Assembly: GCF_000010645.1 (NCBI RefSeq)
Contig: NC_011565.1
Span: forward strand, 1 to 64,000
Length of the DNA stretch: 64,000 bases
Reading direction: 5' to 3'
Source: Candidatus Azobacteroides pseudotrichonymphae genomovar. CFP2
Lineage (GTDB): Bacteria > Bacteroidota > Bacteroidia > Bacteroidales > Azobacteroidaceae
Shown: piece after piece, positions 52,037-63,541 of the stretch
How positions within the stretch are numbered: the first letter of the stretch is position 1
Layout: each line of letters begins with the position of its first letter
Notes under the pieces: model-generated
Told to the model about the DNA's origin: nothing
Database searches by the model: none
Seen by the model: the letters and a program-made list of their open reading frames with translations, nothing else
Program-made: the position numbers and the translations under genes

Positions 52037-53110
52037 ATGTATTCCAAAGATGATAATACAATAATAAAAGGACAAATAACACCTAATGCGGATAGATTAG
52101 AAGCTCTACGAATAGCAACAGACAAAATAGAAAAGAATTTTGGCAAAGGTTCTATTATGAAAATGGGAGATAATGCAATAGAAGAAATATCAGTTATTCC
52201 GACAGGATCTATATCATTAAATATTGCATTAGGTGTAGGCGGGTATCCTCGTGGTAGAATTATTGAAATTTATGGTCCAGAATCATCTGGAAAAACGACT
52301 TTGGCTATTCATGCCATTGCTGAAGCACAAAAAACCGGAGGTATTGCAGCTTTTATAGATGCAGAACATGCTTTTGATCGTTTTTATGCAGAAAAACTAG
52401 GTGTAGATATTAATAATCTTTGGATATCTCAGCCAGATTCTGGTGAACAAGCACTAGAAATAGGCGAACAATTGATTCGCTCTTCAGCAATAGATATTAT
52501 CGTTATTGATTCTGTTGCCGCATTAACTCCTAAAGCTGAATTGGAGGGAGAAATGGGAGAATCCAAAATGGGATTACAGGCTCGTCTGATGTCTCAAGCA
52601 TTGCGGAAGTTAACTTCAACTATTAGTAAAACTAATACTACTTGTATCTTTATTAACCAATTACGCGATAAAATTGGGGTAATATTCGGTAATCCTGAAA
52701 CAACTACAGGAGGGAATGCATTAAAATTTTATTCTTCCGTTCGTCTTGATATTCGTAAGGCTTCAGCCATCAAAGACGGAGATGAAGTAAAAGGTAATCA
52801 AACAAAAGTAAAGGTGGTAAAAAATAAAGTAGCTCCACCTTTTCGTAAAGCTGAGTTTGATATTATGTTTAAAGAAGGTATTTCCAAAACTGGCGAATTA
52901 ATAGATCTAGGTACAGAGTGGGAAATTATCAAAAAAAGTGGTAGTTGGTATAGTTATAATGACGTTAAGCTTGGGCAAGGACGTGAAGCCTCTAAAGACT
53001 ACCTAAAGAATAAGCCAGAGTTAATGGAAAAAATTGAAATACAAATTATTGAAAAATCAAAATCAAATAACGAAAAGATTGCTAATTCTAAATACCCGCC
53101 CGTAATATAA
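52037..53110 (+). CDS. recA: Recombinase RecA
   Basis: RecA pairs homologous DNA and activates the SOS response. The 357-residue protein has Walker [10 protein letters not shown], Walker B-like [23 protein letters not shown], and the L2 region [28 protein letters not shown]. The last base of its stop codon is the first base of the next gene's ATG (TAATG), so the TPR gene is translationally coupled. Confidence 0.98.
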   Translation: MYSKDDNTIIKGQITPNADRLEALRIATDKIEKNFGKGSIMKMGDNAIEEISVIPTGSISLNIALGVGGYPRGRIIEIYGPESSGKTTLAIHAIAEAQKTGGIAAFIDAEHAFDRFYAEKLGVDINNLWISQPDSGEQALEIGEQLIRSSAIDIIVIDSVAALTPKAELEGEMGESKMGLQARLMSQALRKLTSTISKTNTTCIFINQLRDKIGVIFGNPETTTGGNALKFYSSVRLDIRKASAIKDGDEVKGNQTKVKVVKNKVAPPFRKAEFDIMFKEGISKTGELIDLGTEWEIIKKSGSWYSYNDVKLGQGREASKDYLKNKPELMEKIEIQIIEKSKSNNEKIANSKYPPVI

Positions 53111-55269
53111 TGCAAGAAGTACAAAATTGCTTTGATAATATTATTCAATCAATTGAACAGTATAAATTGAAGCCGGCTTTCGATTTACTTGAAGAGCTAA
53201 TTTCTAGAGTCCAAGACTGGCAATTACAAGAGCAGTTAAACTCATTGAAAAATACTTACAAGAGTATGCTGTATTATTTAGCAAAAAACATTAAAGACTG
53301 TGAAAGAGAAAAAATACATCAGACTTTACTACGTTCCCTGTACCAAATAGCAGACATTGCATTATGGCAAATTAAATCTGCTAACGACAATTCTCTATTT
53401 TATGAACAAAGAAGAACTTACTATTTTAGTGTATCTGAAACATCTGAAGAACTCATCAATGCACTAAAAAACATATCCGAAAACAATCTCTTATTAAACC
53501 CATACAAGGATGAAAAAGAAAAAGTATTAGAGAAAGAAAATCTAAATTGCAAAATCTTTCGAAAAGTTTGGTTGAGTAACCACTGGACAATAGAAGAGAA
53601 AAGTAGATGGACAAAAATTATATATCAGTCTTATGAAAAAACAATTTCTTGTCTTATTGTTACTGCTCTTACCCTCAATCTTTTAGAAACATTTGACGAG
53701 AAAAAAGCTATTTTATTACTGGAAGCTGCTCAAAATGAGTATAATGGAATCAGTGAACGTGCTTTAGTGGGCATTGTTTTATTTCTTCGGAAATATAATT
53801 ATCGCCTGCATCTATACACAGAAATAACTGAACGCCTAAACAATTTGGCAGAAAATCCAAAATTTATAAGGAAAATTCGCCACACTCTTCTTCAGTTCAT
53901 CTCAAGTAAAGAAACAGAAAAAATTACCCGAAAAATAACTGACGAATTGATTCCGGAAATAATACAAAAAGTAGGAACAAAAGTTGGCAATAAACTTAGA
54001 ATATCAAGCTCTTTAAATGAGAATGAAATAGAGGATAAAAACCCTGAATGGCATAATTTGATTGAGACATCAAATATAGGAGAAAAATTACAAGAAATCT
54101 CTGAATGGCAAATAGAGGGTGCGGATGTAATGCATTCGTCATTTATCCATCTAAAAAATTATCCTTTTTTTAAAGAGATTAGCAATTGGTTTATTCCCTT
54201 TACTACTCCAAGTGAGGCCATTGATAATCAAAAGTTAATGCGGTTGGTTAATATTTTAAAGACATCTACATTTTTGTGCAATTCGGATAAATATTCTTTC
54301 TATCTGAGTGTTTCTCAAATGCCTGAAAATGCTCGCAAAATAATGATTAAACAATTTGCTTCCGAAACAACAAATACTATGAGAGAAGATTCTTTCAACA
54401 TATCTCAAACAATAAATCACTTTACAAAGCAGTATGTACAAGATTTATACCGATTTTATAAACTTTATCCCCAAAAGCAAAATTTTGAAGATATTTTCGA
54501 AATCCAACCGGAATTCTACAAAGTTCCCATTATCTATCAATTAATTGGGAATGAGCAAAACTTATCTGCTATTGGAGAATACTATTTTAATAAAAACTTC
54601 TTTGAAGAAGCAGCAGACATTTACGATAAACTTTTACAAATTAATCCTAATAATGATGTTCTATATCAAAAGAAAGGTTATTGTTTACAAATGATGGGAC
54701 AACTCCATGAATCTCTAAATACTTATCAAAAGGCTGAATTATTAAATGCCAATCATTCGTGGACAATTAAAAAATTGGCATATTTATATCGTATATTAAA
54801 AAATCCAAAGGAAGCACTGTATTTTTATAAAAAAGCACAACAATTAAATCCTGAAAACTTATCTATCCAACTAAATATAGGACATTGTTATTTAGAAATA
54901 GGAGAATTTGAACAAGCTTTAAAGTATTATTTCAAAGTAGAATATCTAACAGAAAATAAAGAAAGGATATGGAGGTATATCGCATGGTGTTCACTCTTAA
55001 CTAATCGTTACCAACAGGCAATAAATTTTTTTAATAAAATTATAGAAAAAAACCCAACTATGACAGATTACCTCAATGCTGGACACGCACAACTGGCAAT
55101 AGAAAATATTGAAGAGGCAATTCGCTCATATAAGCTAGCAATCGAAAAAGGGAATTATTCTTATGAAGAATTTGCGAGAATTTTTTCCCAGGATGTCCCT
55201 CAGTTAATCAAAGTTGGAATAAAAGAGAAAAACATCTATCTCATAATAGATACCTGTTACCTATTATAA
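53110..55269 (+). CDS. Tetratricopeptide repeat protein
   Basis: The 719-residue protein has a large helical N-terminal region with no recognised domain and at least four TPR units from about residue 490 to the end: YYFNKNFFEEAADIYDKLLQINPNN, LHESLNTYQKAELLNANHSW, PKEALYFYKKAQQLNPENL and FEQALKYYFKVEYL. No signal peptide is obvious, so it may be cytoplasmic. It is coupled to recA by a one-base overlap, but a role in recombination is not shown. Confidence 0.85.
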   Translation: MQEVQNCFDNIIQSIEQYKLKPAFDLLEELISRVQDWQLQEQLNSLKNTYKSMLYYLAKNIKDCEREKIHQTLLRSLYQIADIALWQIKSANDNSLFYEQRRTYYFSVSETSEELINALKNISENNLLLNPYKDEKEKVLEKENLNCKIFRKVWLSNHWTIEEKSRWTKIIYQSYEKTISCLIVTALTLNLLETFDEKKAILLLEAAQNEYNGISERALVGIVLFLRKYNYRLHLYTEITERLNNLAENPKFIRKIRHTLLQFISSKETEKITRKITDELIPEIIQKVGTKVGNKLRISSSLNENEIEDKNPEWHNLIETSNIGEKLQEISEWQIEGADVMHSSFIHLKNYPFFKEISNWFIPFTTPSEAIDNQKLMRLVNILKTSTFLCNSDKYSFYLSVSQMPENARKIMIKQFASETTNTMREDSFNISQTINHFTKQYVQDLYRFYKLYPQKQNFEDIFEIQPEFYKVPIIYQLIGNEQNLSAIGEYYFNKNFFEEAADIYDKLLQINPNNDVLYQKKGYCLQMMGQLHESLNTYQKAELLNANHSWTIKKLAYLYRILKNPKEALYFYKKAQQLNPENLSIQLNIGHCYLEIGEFEQALKYYFKVEYLTENKERIWRYIAWCSLLTNRYQQAINFFNKIIEKNPTMTDYLNAGHAQLAIENIEEAIRSYKLAIEKGNYSYEEFARIFSQDVPQLIKVGIKEKNIYLIIDTCYLL

Positions 55270-55325
55270 CTATTTTTAGTAGCAGGGGAACCATAACCTG
55301 ATTTGGTTTCGCTTACACGAAATGA

Positions 55326-55399
55326 GATCCGATAGCTCAGCTGGATAGAGCAACAGCCTTCTAAGCTGTGGGACGTGGGTTCGAATCCCTCTCGGATCA
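55326..55399 (+). tRNA. tRNA-Arg (TCT)
   Basis: The acceptor GATCCGA pairs with TCGGATC, discriminator A. The anticodon loop CTTCTAA on stem ACAGC/GCTGT gives TCT, which reads AGA, the main Arg codon expected in an AT-rich genome. The T loop is TTCGAAT. No CCA is encoded. Confidence 0.97.
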
Positions 55400-55478
55400 C
55401 TATGATTGCTCTTAAAAACTTCTTAATTAAGATCTTAAAAGTCTTTCTTTATTTAAAAAATAAAGAATTTAGCAATCT

Positions 55479-56315
55479 TTATTCTACACTTTCAGTCATC
55501 ATAGAGTCAATAATAATTCTCCCACAATGTTCACAGGGAATTATTTTCTTTCTCATTTTGATTTCCATTTGTCTTTGTGGTGGTATTTTATTAAAACACC
55601 CACCACAAGCACCACGCTGAATATGAACAACCGCCAGTCCATTTTTCGCTCTTTTACGAATACGCTCAAAAGACATTAATATACGATGATCATCAATAAT
55701 CATTTCAATCTGCTTAGCCTTTTCCATTAATTGTTCTTCTTGAATCTTCGTTTCAGAAATGATTTTATTTAGTTCCTCTTTCTTAAAATTCAGGTTTACT
55801 TGTTGTTCTTCACAGAGTTGTTTACTCTTTTTAATTTCCTCTTCAATAAACTTAATTTTTTCCGTAAACTCTCGAATGTATTTTTCAGCCAACTGCATAT
55901 CTAACTCTTGACCTGCAATTTCTTTGGAAAGGCTATCATATTCACGATTGTTACGTACATTGTCTATTTGCTGCATATATTTTGCTATTAAAGCATTAGC
56001 ATTAATAATCCTAATCTTCTCTTGACTAATTTTCTTTTCAAAATCAAGCAAAGATTTTTGAAAATTCTCAATACGAAGATGAAGACCAGCTACCTCATCT
56101 TCCAAGTCTTGTACCTCAAAAGGGAGTTCTCCACGCAATGTCCTTATTTTATCTATTTCCGATAACACCAATTGAAGACGATAAAGACTTACCAATTTAT
56201 CTTCGATAAATAACTTGTCATTATTCCCTGAACTCATTATTGAAGCATCTACCTCTACACCACATTTAGATCCTTTTTTTTTACTCTTCAAATATTTACC
56301 ATTTGATACTACCAT
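55479..56315 (-). CDS. C4-type zinc-ribbon coiled-coil protein
   Basis: The 278-residue protein is a long coiled coil (about residues 35-215) ending in a zinc ribbon, with cysteines in ACGGCFNKIPPQRQ and PCEHCGRIII. It matches the conserved Bacteroidetes family related to chlamydial CT398/DUF164; the role is unknown, though a structural or nucleic-acid role is suggested for relatives. It is the last gene of a minus-strand run, two bases after the Nif3-like gene. Confidence 0.88.
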   Translation of the reverse strand: MVVSNGKYLKSKKKGSKCGVEVDASIMSSGNNDKLFIEDKLVSLYRLQLVLSEIDKIRTLRGELPFEVQDLEDEVAGLHLRIENFQKSLLDFEKKISQEKIRIINANALIAKYMQQIDNVRNNREYDSLSKEIAGQELDMQLAEKYIREFTEKIKFIEEEIKKSKQLCEEQQVNLNFKKEELNKIISETKIQEEQLMEKAKQIEMIIDDHRILMSFERIRKRAKNGLAVVHIQRGACGGCFNKIPPQRQMEIKMRKKIIPCEHCGRIIIDSMMTESVE

Positions 56316-56317
56316 AA

Positions 56318-57412
56318 CTACATATAATTTACAGGGTTTGTATCTGTATCTGAAAGATACAGCGCAATATTAGGTATTTTTTTCGATATAATATCGAAAA
56401 AAATACCTTTCGCGCAATATTCTGATTCATAATGCCCTATAATTGCCAACAAAATTTTGTTTTCCACTTCGTAAAAATCGTTATATTTAGCTTCTCCCGT
56501 TAAAAAAACATCAGCTTTGCAAGCGATAGCATCTTGTATCAAAAAGGCACCACTACCTCCACAAAGAGCAACTTTACGAATAGTTTTTCCTATAAAAGAG
56601 GAATATTCTAAAGTTTTTAAATGAAAAATAGCTTTTATTTTTTTTAAAAATGATTTTTCGTTCTCTTCAGTAATTAATTCACCAATCACACCCGTCCCCG
56701 CACCATCCCAAGAATTAAGTAATGGATAAAAATCATAAACTGGTTCTTCATACGGATGCGACGCCAATAAAGCATTCAATACCTCTCTCTTTTTTAAGGA
56801 AGGAAAAACAGTTTCCATTCGAATTTCTTTTTCTACATGAAATTTTCCACATTCTCCCACAAATGGATGAGAATTTTCCCCTGCTCGAAAAGTTCCCTCG
56901 CCGATAGAATTAAAACTACAAAAATCATAATCGCCAATATTTCCTGCTCCAGCATCAAACAAAGCATTTCTAACCGTTTCTACTTGTTTCAATGGAACAA
57001 AAGTAACCAATTTCAACAATTCTCCCCTTCTATGCCTTAATACTTTAATATTCCGCAGTCCAATTTTTTCTGCTAAACGAAAATTAAGTCCCCCTACAGC
57101 ATTATCTAAATTTGTATGGGCAGAATAAATAGTTATATCATTTTTGCAAGCTTTTACGATACATCGTTCTACATAGGTTTGTCCTACAATCTTTTTCAAG
57201 GGATTAAACAAAAGTGGATGGTGAGAAATAATCAAGTTACAAGTTTGTTCAATAGCCTCATCTATCACTTTCTCTGTTATATCCAGACATAAAAGAATAC
57301 CTTTTACTTCCCCAAAAACATTACCGATTTGTAATCCGGAATTATCAAAACTATCCTGCAATTCCAAAGGAGCAAATGTTTCAATAAATTTTATTATTTC
57401 AAATATTTTCAC
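56318..57412 (-). CDS. Nif3-like dinuclear metal-centre protein (YqfO type)
   Basis: The 364-residue protein belongs to the Nif3/NGG1p-interacting family, of which the larger type has an inserted PII/CutA-like domain (residues about 130-240). Metal-binding features are HHPLLF, TNLDNAVGG (from SAHTNLDNA) and the C-terminal GHYESEY. It starts with GTG at 57412 and overlaps the nth gene by 14 bases. The biochemical function is uncertain. Confidence 0.88.
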   Translation of the reverse strand: MKIFEIIKFIETFAPLELQDSFDNSGLQIGNVFGEVKGILLCLDITEKVIDEAIEQTCNLIISHHPLLFNPLKKIVGQTYVERCIVKACKNDITIYSAHTNLDNAVGGLNFRLAEKIGLRNIKVLRHRRGELLKLVTFVPLKQVETVRNALFDAGAGNIGDYDFCSFNSIGEGTFRAGENSHPFVGECGKFHVEKEIRMETVFPSLKKREVLNALLASHPYEEPVYDFYPLLNSWDGAGTGVIGELITEENEKSFLKKIKAIFHLKTLEYSSFIGKTIRKVALCGGSGAFLIQDAIACKADVFLTGEAKYNDFYEVENKILLAIIGHYESEYCAKGIFFDIISKKIPNIALYLSDTDTNPVNYM

Positions 57413-58052
57413 CCTTCATATTTTTACTGAAATAATCACAGAACTCTTTTAATCCACAATTATAACAGTGGGGTTTTCGAGCAATGCAAATATATCGTCC
57501 ATGTAAAATTAGCCAATGATGAGCTTTTGTCCAGAGTTTTTTTGGTATATGTTTGGTTAATACATACTCAGTTTGTATTGGCGTTTGAGTATGATTAGTT
57601 AATCCAATTCGATTGGAAACACGAAATACATGAGTATCTACTGCAATTGCTGGAATACCAAACGCAATGGAAGCAACTACATTTGCAGTTTTCCGTCCCA
57701 CACCCGGTAATTTCATTAGTTCTTTTATATTGGAAGGTACTTGCCCCGCATAGCTAGCAACTAACATTTTTGCCATTGCTAACAAAAACTTTGACTTATT
57801 CTTGGGATAAGAAATACTCTTGATATATTCATATATTACGTCTTCGTTAGAAGAAGCCAATATTTCTGGTGTAGGAAAAGCATTAAACAGTGTCGGAGTA
57901 ATTAAGTTAACACGCTTATCTGTACATTGTGCAGCTAATACCACAGCTATTAATAATTGGAAAGGATCTGTATAACACAACTCCGTTTCAGCTCGAGACA
58001 TATTCTTTTCAAACCAATCAATTACCTTGGCACATCGTTCTTTTATCCCCAT
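57399..58052 (-). CDS. nth: Endonuclease III
   Basis: Nth removes oxidised pyrimidines and cuts the abasic site. The 217-residue protein has the helix-hairpin-helix LPGVGRKTANVV with catalytic Lys, the catalytic Asp in VDTHVFRVSNR, and a C-terminal iron-sulfur site CIARKPHCYNCGLKEFC with the C-x6-C-x2-C-x5-C spacing. It follows pheS by 13 bases and overlaps the Nif3-like gene. Confidence 0.96.
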   Translation of the reverse strand: MGIKERCAKVIDWFEKNMSRAETELCYTDPFQLLIAVVLAAQCTDKRVNLITPTLFNAFPTPEILASSNEDVIYEYIKSISYPKNKSKFLLAMAKMLVASYAGQVPSNIKELMKLPGVGRKTANVVASIAFGIPAIAVDTHVFRVSNRIGLTNHTQTPIQTEYVLTKHIPKKLWTKAHHWLILHGRYICIARKPHCYNCGLKEFCDYFSKNMKGENI

Positions 58053-58065
58053 TACATAGTACTTT

Positions 58066-59085
58066 CTATACAGCCATTTCGAACTGTCTTAAAAATCTTA
58101 TATCGTTCTCAGAAAACAAACGAAGATCTTTTACCTGATATTTGAGACTAGTAATTCGTTCAACTCCCATTCCTAATGCATACCCAGAATAGGTCTTGCT
58201 ATCAATATTACAATTGTCCAAGACATTAGGATCTATCATTCCACAGCCTAAAATTTCCACCCATCCAGTAAATTTACAAAATGAACAACCTTTCCCTCTA
58301 CATAAATTACACATAATATCCATCTCTGCACTTGGTTCTGTAAATGGGAAAAAAGAAGGACGCAAACGGGTGTTTATCCCCGAATCAAACATCTCCTTAG
58401 CAAAAAACACTAAAACTTGCCTTAAATCGGCAAAAGAAACATTTCTATTGATATAAAACGCTTCCACTTGATGAAAAAAACAATGAGCACGAGCAGATAT
58501 GGCCTCATTACGATAAACCCTTCCTGGACAAAGGATACGAATAGGTGGCTGTGTTTTTTCCATTGTTCGTATCTGAACCGACGACGTATGAGTCCTTAAC
58601 AAAATATTTTTATCATATTTGATAAAAAACGTATCTTGCATGTCTCGAGCGGGATGATCGAAGGCAAAATTTAAAGCAGAAAAAACATGCCAATCATCTT
58701 CTATCTCAGGACCTTCTGCTATTGAGAATCCTAGCTTAAAAAAAATATTGCAAATTCTCTTTTGTACAATAGAAATTGGATGACGGGTACCTACCCGATA
58801 GGGATAAGCTGTTCTTGTCAAATCAATTAAATTTTCAGATAAATCTTGACATCCAAGAGTTTCTTTTAACTGATCTATTTTAGTTTGTATTTTTACTTTT
58901 AACGAATTTAACTTCTGGCCAATTTCGCGTTTTTGATTAGCCTCAACATTACGAAAACCACTCATCAAAGAAGCAATTTCTCCTTTTTTCCCTAAAAAAC
59001 GAATACGTAAAGTTTCTAATTCTTTACTGTTATTAACGTTCAAATTATCAATTTCATCCCAAAGGGTTTCTATTTTACCAATCAT
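58066..59085 (-). CDS. pheS: Phenylalanyl-tRNA synthetase alpha subunit
   Basis: PheS is the catalytic subunit for charging tRNA-Phe. The 339-residue class II protein has an N-terminal coiled coil, GRVYRNEAISARAHCFFHQVEAF (motif 2), and ALGMGVERITSLKY (motif 3). A Cys-rich insertion with CNLCRGKGCSFC resembles a zinc knuckle and is usual in Bacteroidetes PheS. It lies between the DEAD-box helicase and nth; pheT is elsewhere. Confidence 0.97.
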   Translation of the reverse strand: MIGKIETLWDEIDNLNVNNSKELETLRIRFLGKKGEIASLMSGFRNVEANQKREIGQKLNSLKVKIQTKIDQLKETLGCQDLSENLIDLTRTAYPYRVGTRHPISIVQKRICNIFFKLGFSIAEGPEIEDDWHVFSALNFAFDHPARDMQDTFFIKYDKNILLRTHTSSVQIRTMEKTQPPIRILCPGRVYRNEAISARAHCFFHQVEAFYINRNVSFADLRQVLVFFAKEMFDSGINTRLRPSFFPFTEPSAEMDIMCNLCRGKGCSFCKFTGWVEILGCGMIDPNVLDNCNIDSKTYSGYALGMGVERITSLKYQVKDLRLFSENDIRFLRQFEMAV

Positions 59086-59113
59086 AAACTTTACAATAAC
59101 ATTTACCTTTTAG

Positions 59114-60760
59114 TTAGTGCCTCCCCTCCACCAATACTCTTTTGCCTAGAGCCTCAATATTATTCAAATTTTGAATTACCCGTTGTTTATCTGTCTTTTT
59201 CACTTCAAAAAAAGTAAATTTTCTCATCAAATCTATTTTCCCAACATTAACCTTACGTCCTGATATATTATCATTTAATAACCCAATTAATTTTGATGGG
59301 ATTAAACCATCTACTCTGCCAAGATTAATAAATAACCACATATACCCTTCTGAAGGCAAATTCCTATTATCCTTTTTAAAAGTACAAATAGTTTTTGCTT
59401 CCAGACGACGTTTGTTTCTTATATCTTTCTCTTTTGGGATTTTTATTTCATTCACATCTTGATAATAATCTATCAAACGATTAAACTCATTTGAAATAAT
59501 ACGCTTAACGATATCTTCTTTACTCAACCAATCCAATTTATAGTAAATAGAAGGAAAAATATCTTTTATTTCTCCTTCATTCACTTCAACTCCTTCCAAT
59601 TTATCTATAAAATGGAAAAGTCTCTTTTTACAAATTTCTTTCCCAGACGGAATAATCCCTTTTTCAAATGTTTTATTAATGCATCTTTCTATTGCTCTTA
59701 TTTTAAATTTTTCCTTTAAATGGATAATTGCAATAGAAGTCCCTGTTTTCCCAGCTCTTCCTGTACGTCCACTCCGATGTATATAAGATTCTATATCGCT
59801 AGGTAGCCCATAATTAATAATATGACTTAACCCATCTACATCTAGCCCACGCGACGCCACATCAGTCGCTACTAAAAGCTGAATATTATGTAAACGAAAT
59901 TTTTGCATTATATAATCTCGTTGGGATTGCGATAAATCACCATGTAAAGCATCAACATTATACCCGTCTCTTATTAAAAAATTAGCTATTTCCTGTGTCT
60001 CATTTTTTGTGCGACAAAACACAATACCATAAATATTAGGGTGATAATCCACTAATCTTTTCAACAAAAAATACCTATCTGAAACAGATACCATGTAGTA
60101 TACATGTCGCACAGTTCTTCCTCCTGAATTCTTTTTTCCAATGACAATTTCGTGCGGATTACGCATATATTTTTTTGTAATCCAAGAAATTTCTAGCGGC
60201 ATTGTTGCTGAAAAAAGAAGCATATTTCTATCTTCAGGAATATGACGTAATATCTCATCAATGCTTTCAGAAAATCCCACACTCAACATTTCATCTGCTT
60301 CATCCAAGACAACATTTCTCACATACTGCAAATCTACCGCTCCACGCTTAATCAAATCTATTAAACGCCCCGATGTAGCCACAACAATATGAACACCTCC
60401 CCGCAATGCTTTTATCTGACTTTCAATATTTGAACCGCCGTATATAGGCAATATTTTTAGTTTTTTCAAATATTTAGAATAATTATTAATGTCATTAGCT
60501 ATTTGTAAACACAATTCCCGTGTTGGACAAAGAACTACTGCTTGAGGGTGTTCATGATGTATTTGGATTTGCTGAAGAATAGGGAGTCCAAACGCTGCAG
60601 TTTTACCTGTTCCTGTTTCTGCTAATGCAATAACCTCGTTGCCTTTACCAAGTAAATATGGTATTACCTTTTCTTGTATTGGCATAGGATTTTCATACCC
60701 TATTTCTGTAATTGCTTTCAGTATATCGGGGATGATGCCTAACTCTTCAAAAGTTTTCAA
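59114..60760 (-). CDS. DEAD-box RNA helicase (TTG start)
   Basis: The 548-residue protein is a DEAD-box helicase of the DeaD/DbpA kind, acting in ribosome assembly or mRNA turnover. Motifs in order: Q-motif near GYENPMPIQEKVIPYLL, AETGTGKTAAFGLPIL, PTRELCLQI, VLDEADEML, SATMP, and HRSGRTGRAGKTG. The last 75 residues resemble the DbpA RNA-binding domain. The only in-frame start is TTG at 60760, giving KTFEELGI. Confidence 0.94.
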   Translation of the reverse strand: MKTFEELGIIPDILKAITEIGYENPMPIQEKVIPYLLGKGNEVIALAETGTGKTAAFGLPILQQIQIHHEHPQAVVLCPTRELCLQIANDINNYSKYLKKLKILPIYGGSNIESQIKALRGGVHIVVATSGRLIDLIKRGAVDLQYVRNVVLDEADEMLSVGFSESIDEILRHIPEDRNMLLFSATMPLEISWITKKYMRNPHEIVIGKKNSGGRTVRHVYYMVSVSDRYFLLKRLVDYHPNIYGIVFCRTKNETQEIANFLIRDGYNVDALHGDLSQSQRDYIMQKFRLHNIQLLVATDVASRGLDVDGLSHIINYGLPSDIESYIHRSGRTGRAGKTGTSIAIIHLKEKFKIRAIERCINKTFEKGIIPSGKEICKKRLFHFIDKLEGVEVNEGEIKDIFPSIYYKLDWLSKEDIVKRIISNEFNRLIDYYQDVNEIKIPKEKDIRNKRRLEAKTICTFKKDNRNLPSEGYMWLFINLGRVDGLIPSKLIGLLNDNISGRKVNVGKIDLMRKFTFFEVKKTDKQRVIQNLNNIEALGKRVLVEGRH

Positions 60761-60832
60761 AACAAATAATTACTATTCATAGGATTATAAAAGTAGAAAA
60801 ATTAATCGAATTCTATAGAATGTTAAATTTCT

Positions 60833-61462
60833 TCAACTAAGAAAACATAATACATAATTTTTTGTTATGCTATATTTTATAGTAAACAATTGACAATTTT
60901 TAGTTAGCGTTTCATAAGCTGTAAAATTGGTACATTCACCAATTACTGGCTCAAAAGGATTAATATGAAATTGTGTTTTAAATTCTACTTTTCCCCCCCC
61001 AAAAAATTTGCACAAAGTTTCCTTTGCTGACCAATGTAAAAGCATATGAACAAGCGGATTTTTTTGAGAAAGATTATTTTTTTCCATTTTATTCATAAAT
61101 CGGTCTTGTATCTTTTCTATACGAGACGATATATATTCAATATCAATGGATACCGGCTTTTCTTCATTTAATATAACTGCCGCATATCCTCTCGTATGAC
61201 TAATTCCTATATAAAATTGCTTATCCCTAAAATAGGGCTTCCCAGAATTTGTATAAATAATTTCTTTCTCTTCTCCTATAAGCTTTTTCAACAAAACTCG
61301 AGTAGCAAGCCATTCCTGCTTACGCATCTCTCTCATTCGTCGAAGCTTTCGACAATACCAATCCCAATTCTCCAATTCAGCAAGCAATTCATTAGACATT
61401 TTATCTATAGAAATGACTCCAATCCGGCACTTGCTATTATCAGTAGGCATTATATGTATCAT
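60833..61462 (-). CDS. 4'-phosphopantetheinyl transferase, Sfp type
   Basis: The enzyme attaches phosphopantetheine to carrier proteins. Motifs are GISHTRGYAAV, SIDIEY and WSAKETLCKFFGGGKV, the usual two conserved blocks with Mg ligands. I chose the ATG at 61462, giving 209 residues (MIHIMPTDNSK); the frame opens at 61540 but that extension is Phe/Leu-rich and probably non-coding. Within the second block there is a run of eight G (as C at 60993-61000), a likely slippage site. It precedes the DEAD-box gene by 72 bases. Confidence 0.85.
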   Translation of the reverse strand: MIHIMPTDNSKCRIGVISIDKMSNELLAELENWDWYCRKLRRMREMRKQEWLATRVLLKKLIGEEKEIIYTNSGKPYFRDKQFYIGISHTRGYAAVILNEEKPVSIDIEYISSRIEKIQDRFMNKMEKNNLSQKNPLVHMLLHWSAKETLCKFFGGGKVEFKTQFHINPFEPVIGECTNFTAYETLTKNCQLFTIKYSITKNYVLCFLS

Positions 61463-61578
61463 ATAATTAAAATTCAAAAATAAAAAAAATAAATAGAGAA
61501 AAATCTTAGCAAAGATAAAAAGAAAATCATTTTTAATCAATGTTTTATATTTTTGTAGGTTGGATACTGAGATCTAGA

Positions 61579-61610
61579 TTTGACATTATTTAGAATAAAT
61601 AATAGCTTTA
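61579..61610 (+). promoter_or_regulatory. Probable rRNA promoter
   Basis: TTTG at 61579-61582, a 20-base spacer, and TAGCTTTA at 61603-61610 fit the Bacteroidetes promoter TTTG-N19-21-TAnnTTTG with one mismatch. Transcription would begin about 170 bases upstream of 16S. The short hairpin GGCTTT-GCG-AAAGCC follows at 61616-61630. Confidence 0.5.
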
Positions 61611-61642
61611 TGACCGGCTTTGCGAAAGCCATGGCATTATTT

Positions 61643-61654
61643 TGATCTTTGAAA
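61643..61654 (+). promoter_or_regulatory. BoxA-like antitermination site in the rRNA leader
   Basis: TGATCTTTGAAA resembles the boxA element found in rRNA leaders, which binds NusB/S10 to prevent early termination. It lies about 140 bases upstream of 16S. Confidence 0.4.
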
Positions 61655-61785
61655 TTTTTCCATAATTTACGTAGTACAAGCTTCGAGGTATTTCTTTCGA
61701 AATAATTAAGGAATATCCGGAGGGGATTTTTTGTCGAATATCGTTTAGTTGATAAGGAGCATGAGAATTAAAAGTAAAAAAATTA

Positions 61786-63306
<1,521 letters not shown>

Positions 63307-63442
63307 CTGGAGCAAGTTATCAACATAACAAAAACAATACAGAGGATCTCCATTTGTACTACAAATTATGGAACTTTCTATAGCAATTGAAAACAAGTAT
63401 CTTAAAAAAAACCAGTGAAGCAAAACTACAAAACCCAAAAAT

Positions 63443-63516
63443 AGTCCTATAGCTCAGTCGGTTAGAGCACTTCTCTGATAAGGAAGGGGTCGGCAGTTCA
63501 ACTCTGTCTGGGACTA
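63443..63516 (+). tRNA. tRNA-Ile (GAT)
   Basis: The acceptor AGTCCTA pairs with TGGGACT (one G-T pair), discriminator A. The loop CTGATAA gives anticodon GAT. The T loop is TTCAACT. It lies 136 bases after 16S, its usual position in the rRNA operon. Confidence 0.96.
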
Positions 63517-63526
63517 CTGCCAAAAA

Positions 63527-63541
63527 GGGGAATTAGCTCAG
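63527..63541 (+). pseudogene. Truncated tRNA-Ala (5' fragment)
   Basis: GGGGAATTAGCTCAG matches the first 15 bases of the tRNA-Ala that normally follows tRNA-Ile. The sequence then turns abruptly to TGTAGGTTTGGTGTC, with no D loop, anticodon or T arm. The gene is thus cut off, by insertion or rearrangement. Confidence 0.75.
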
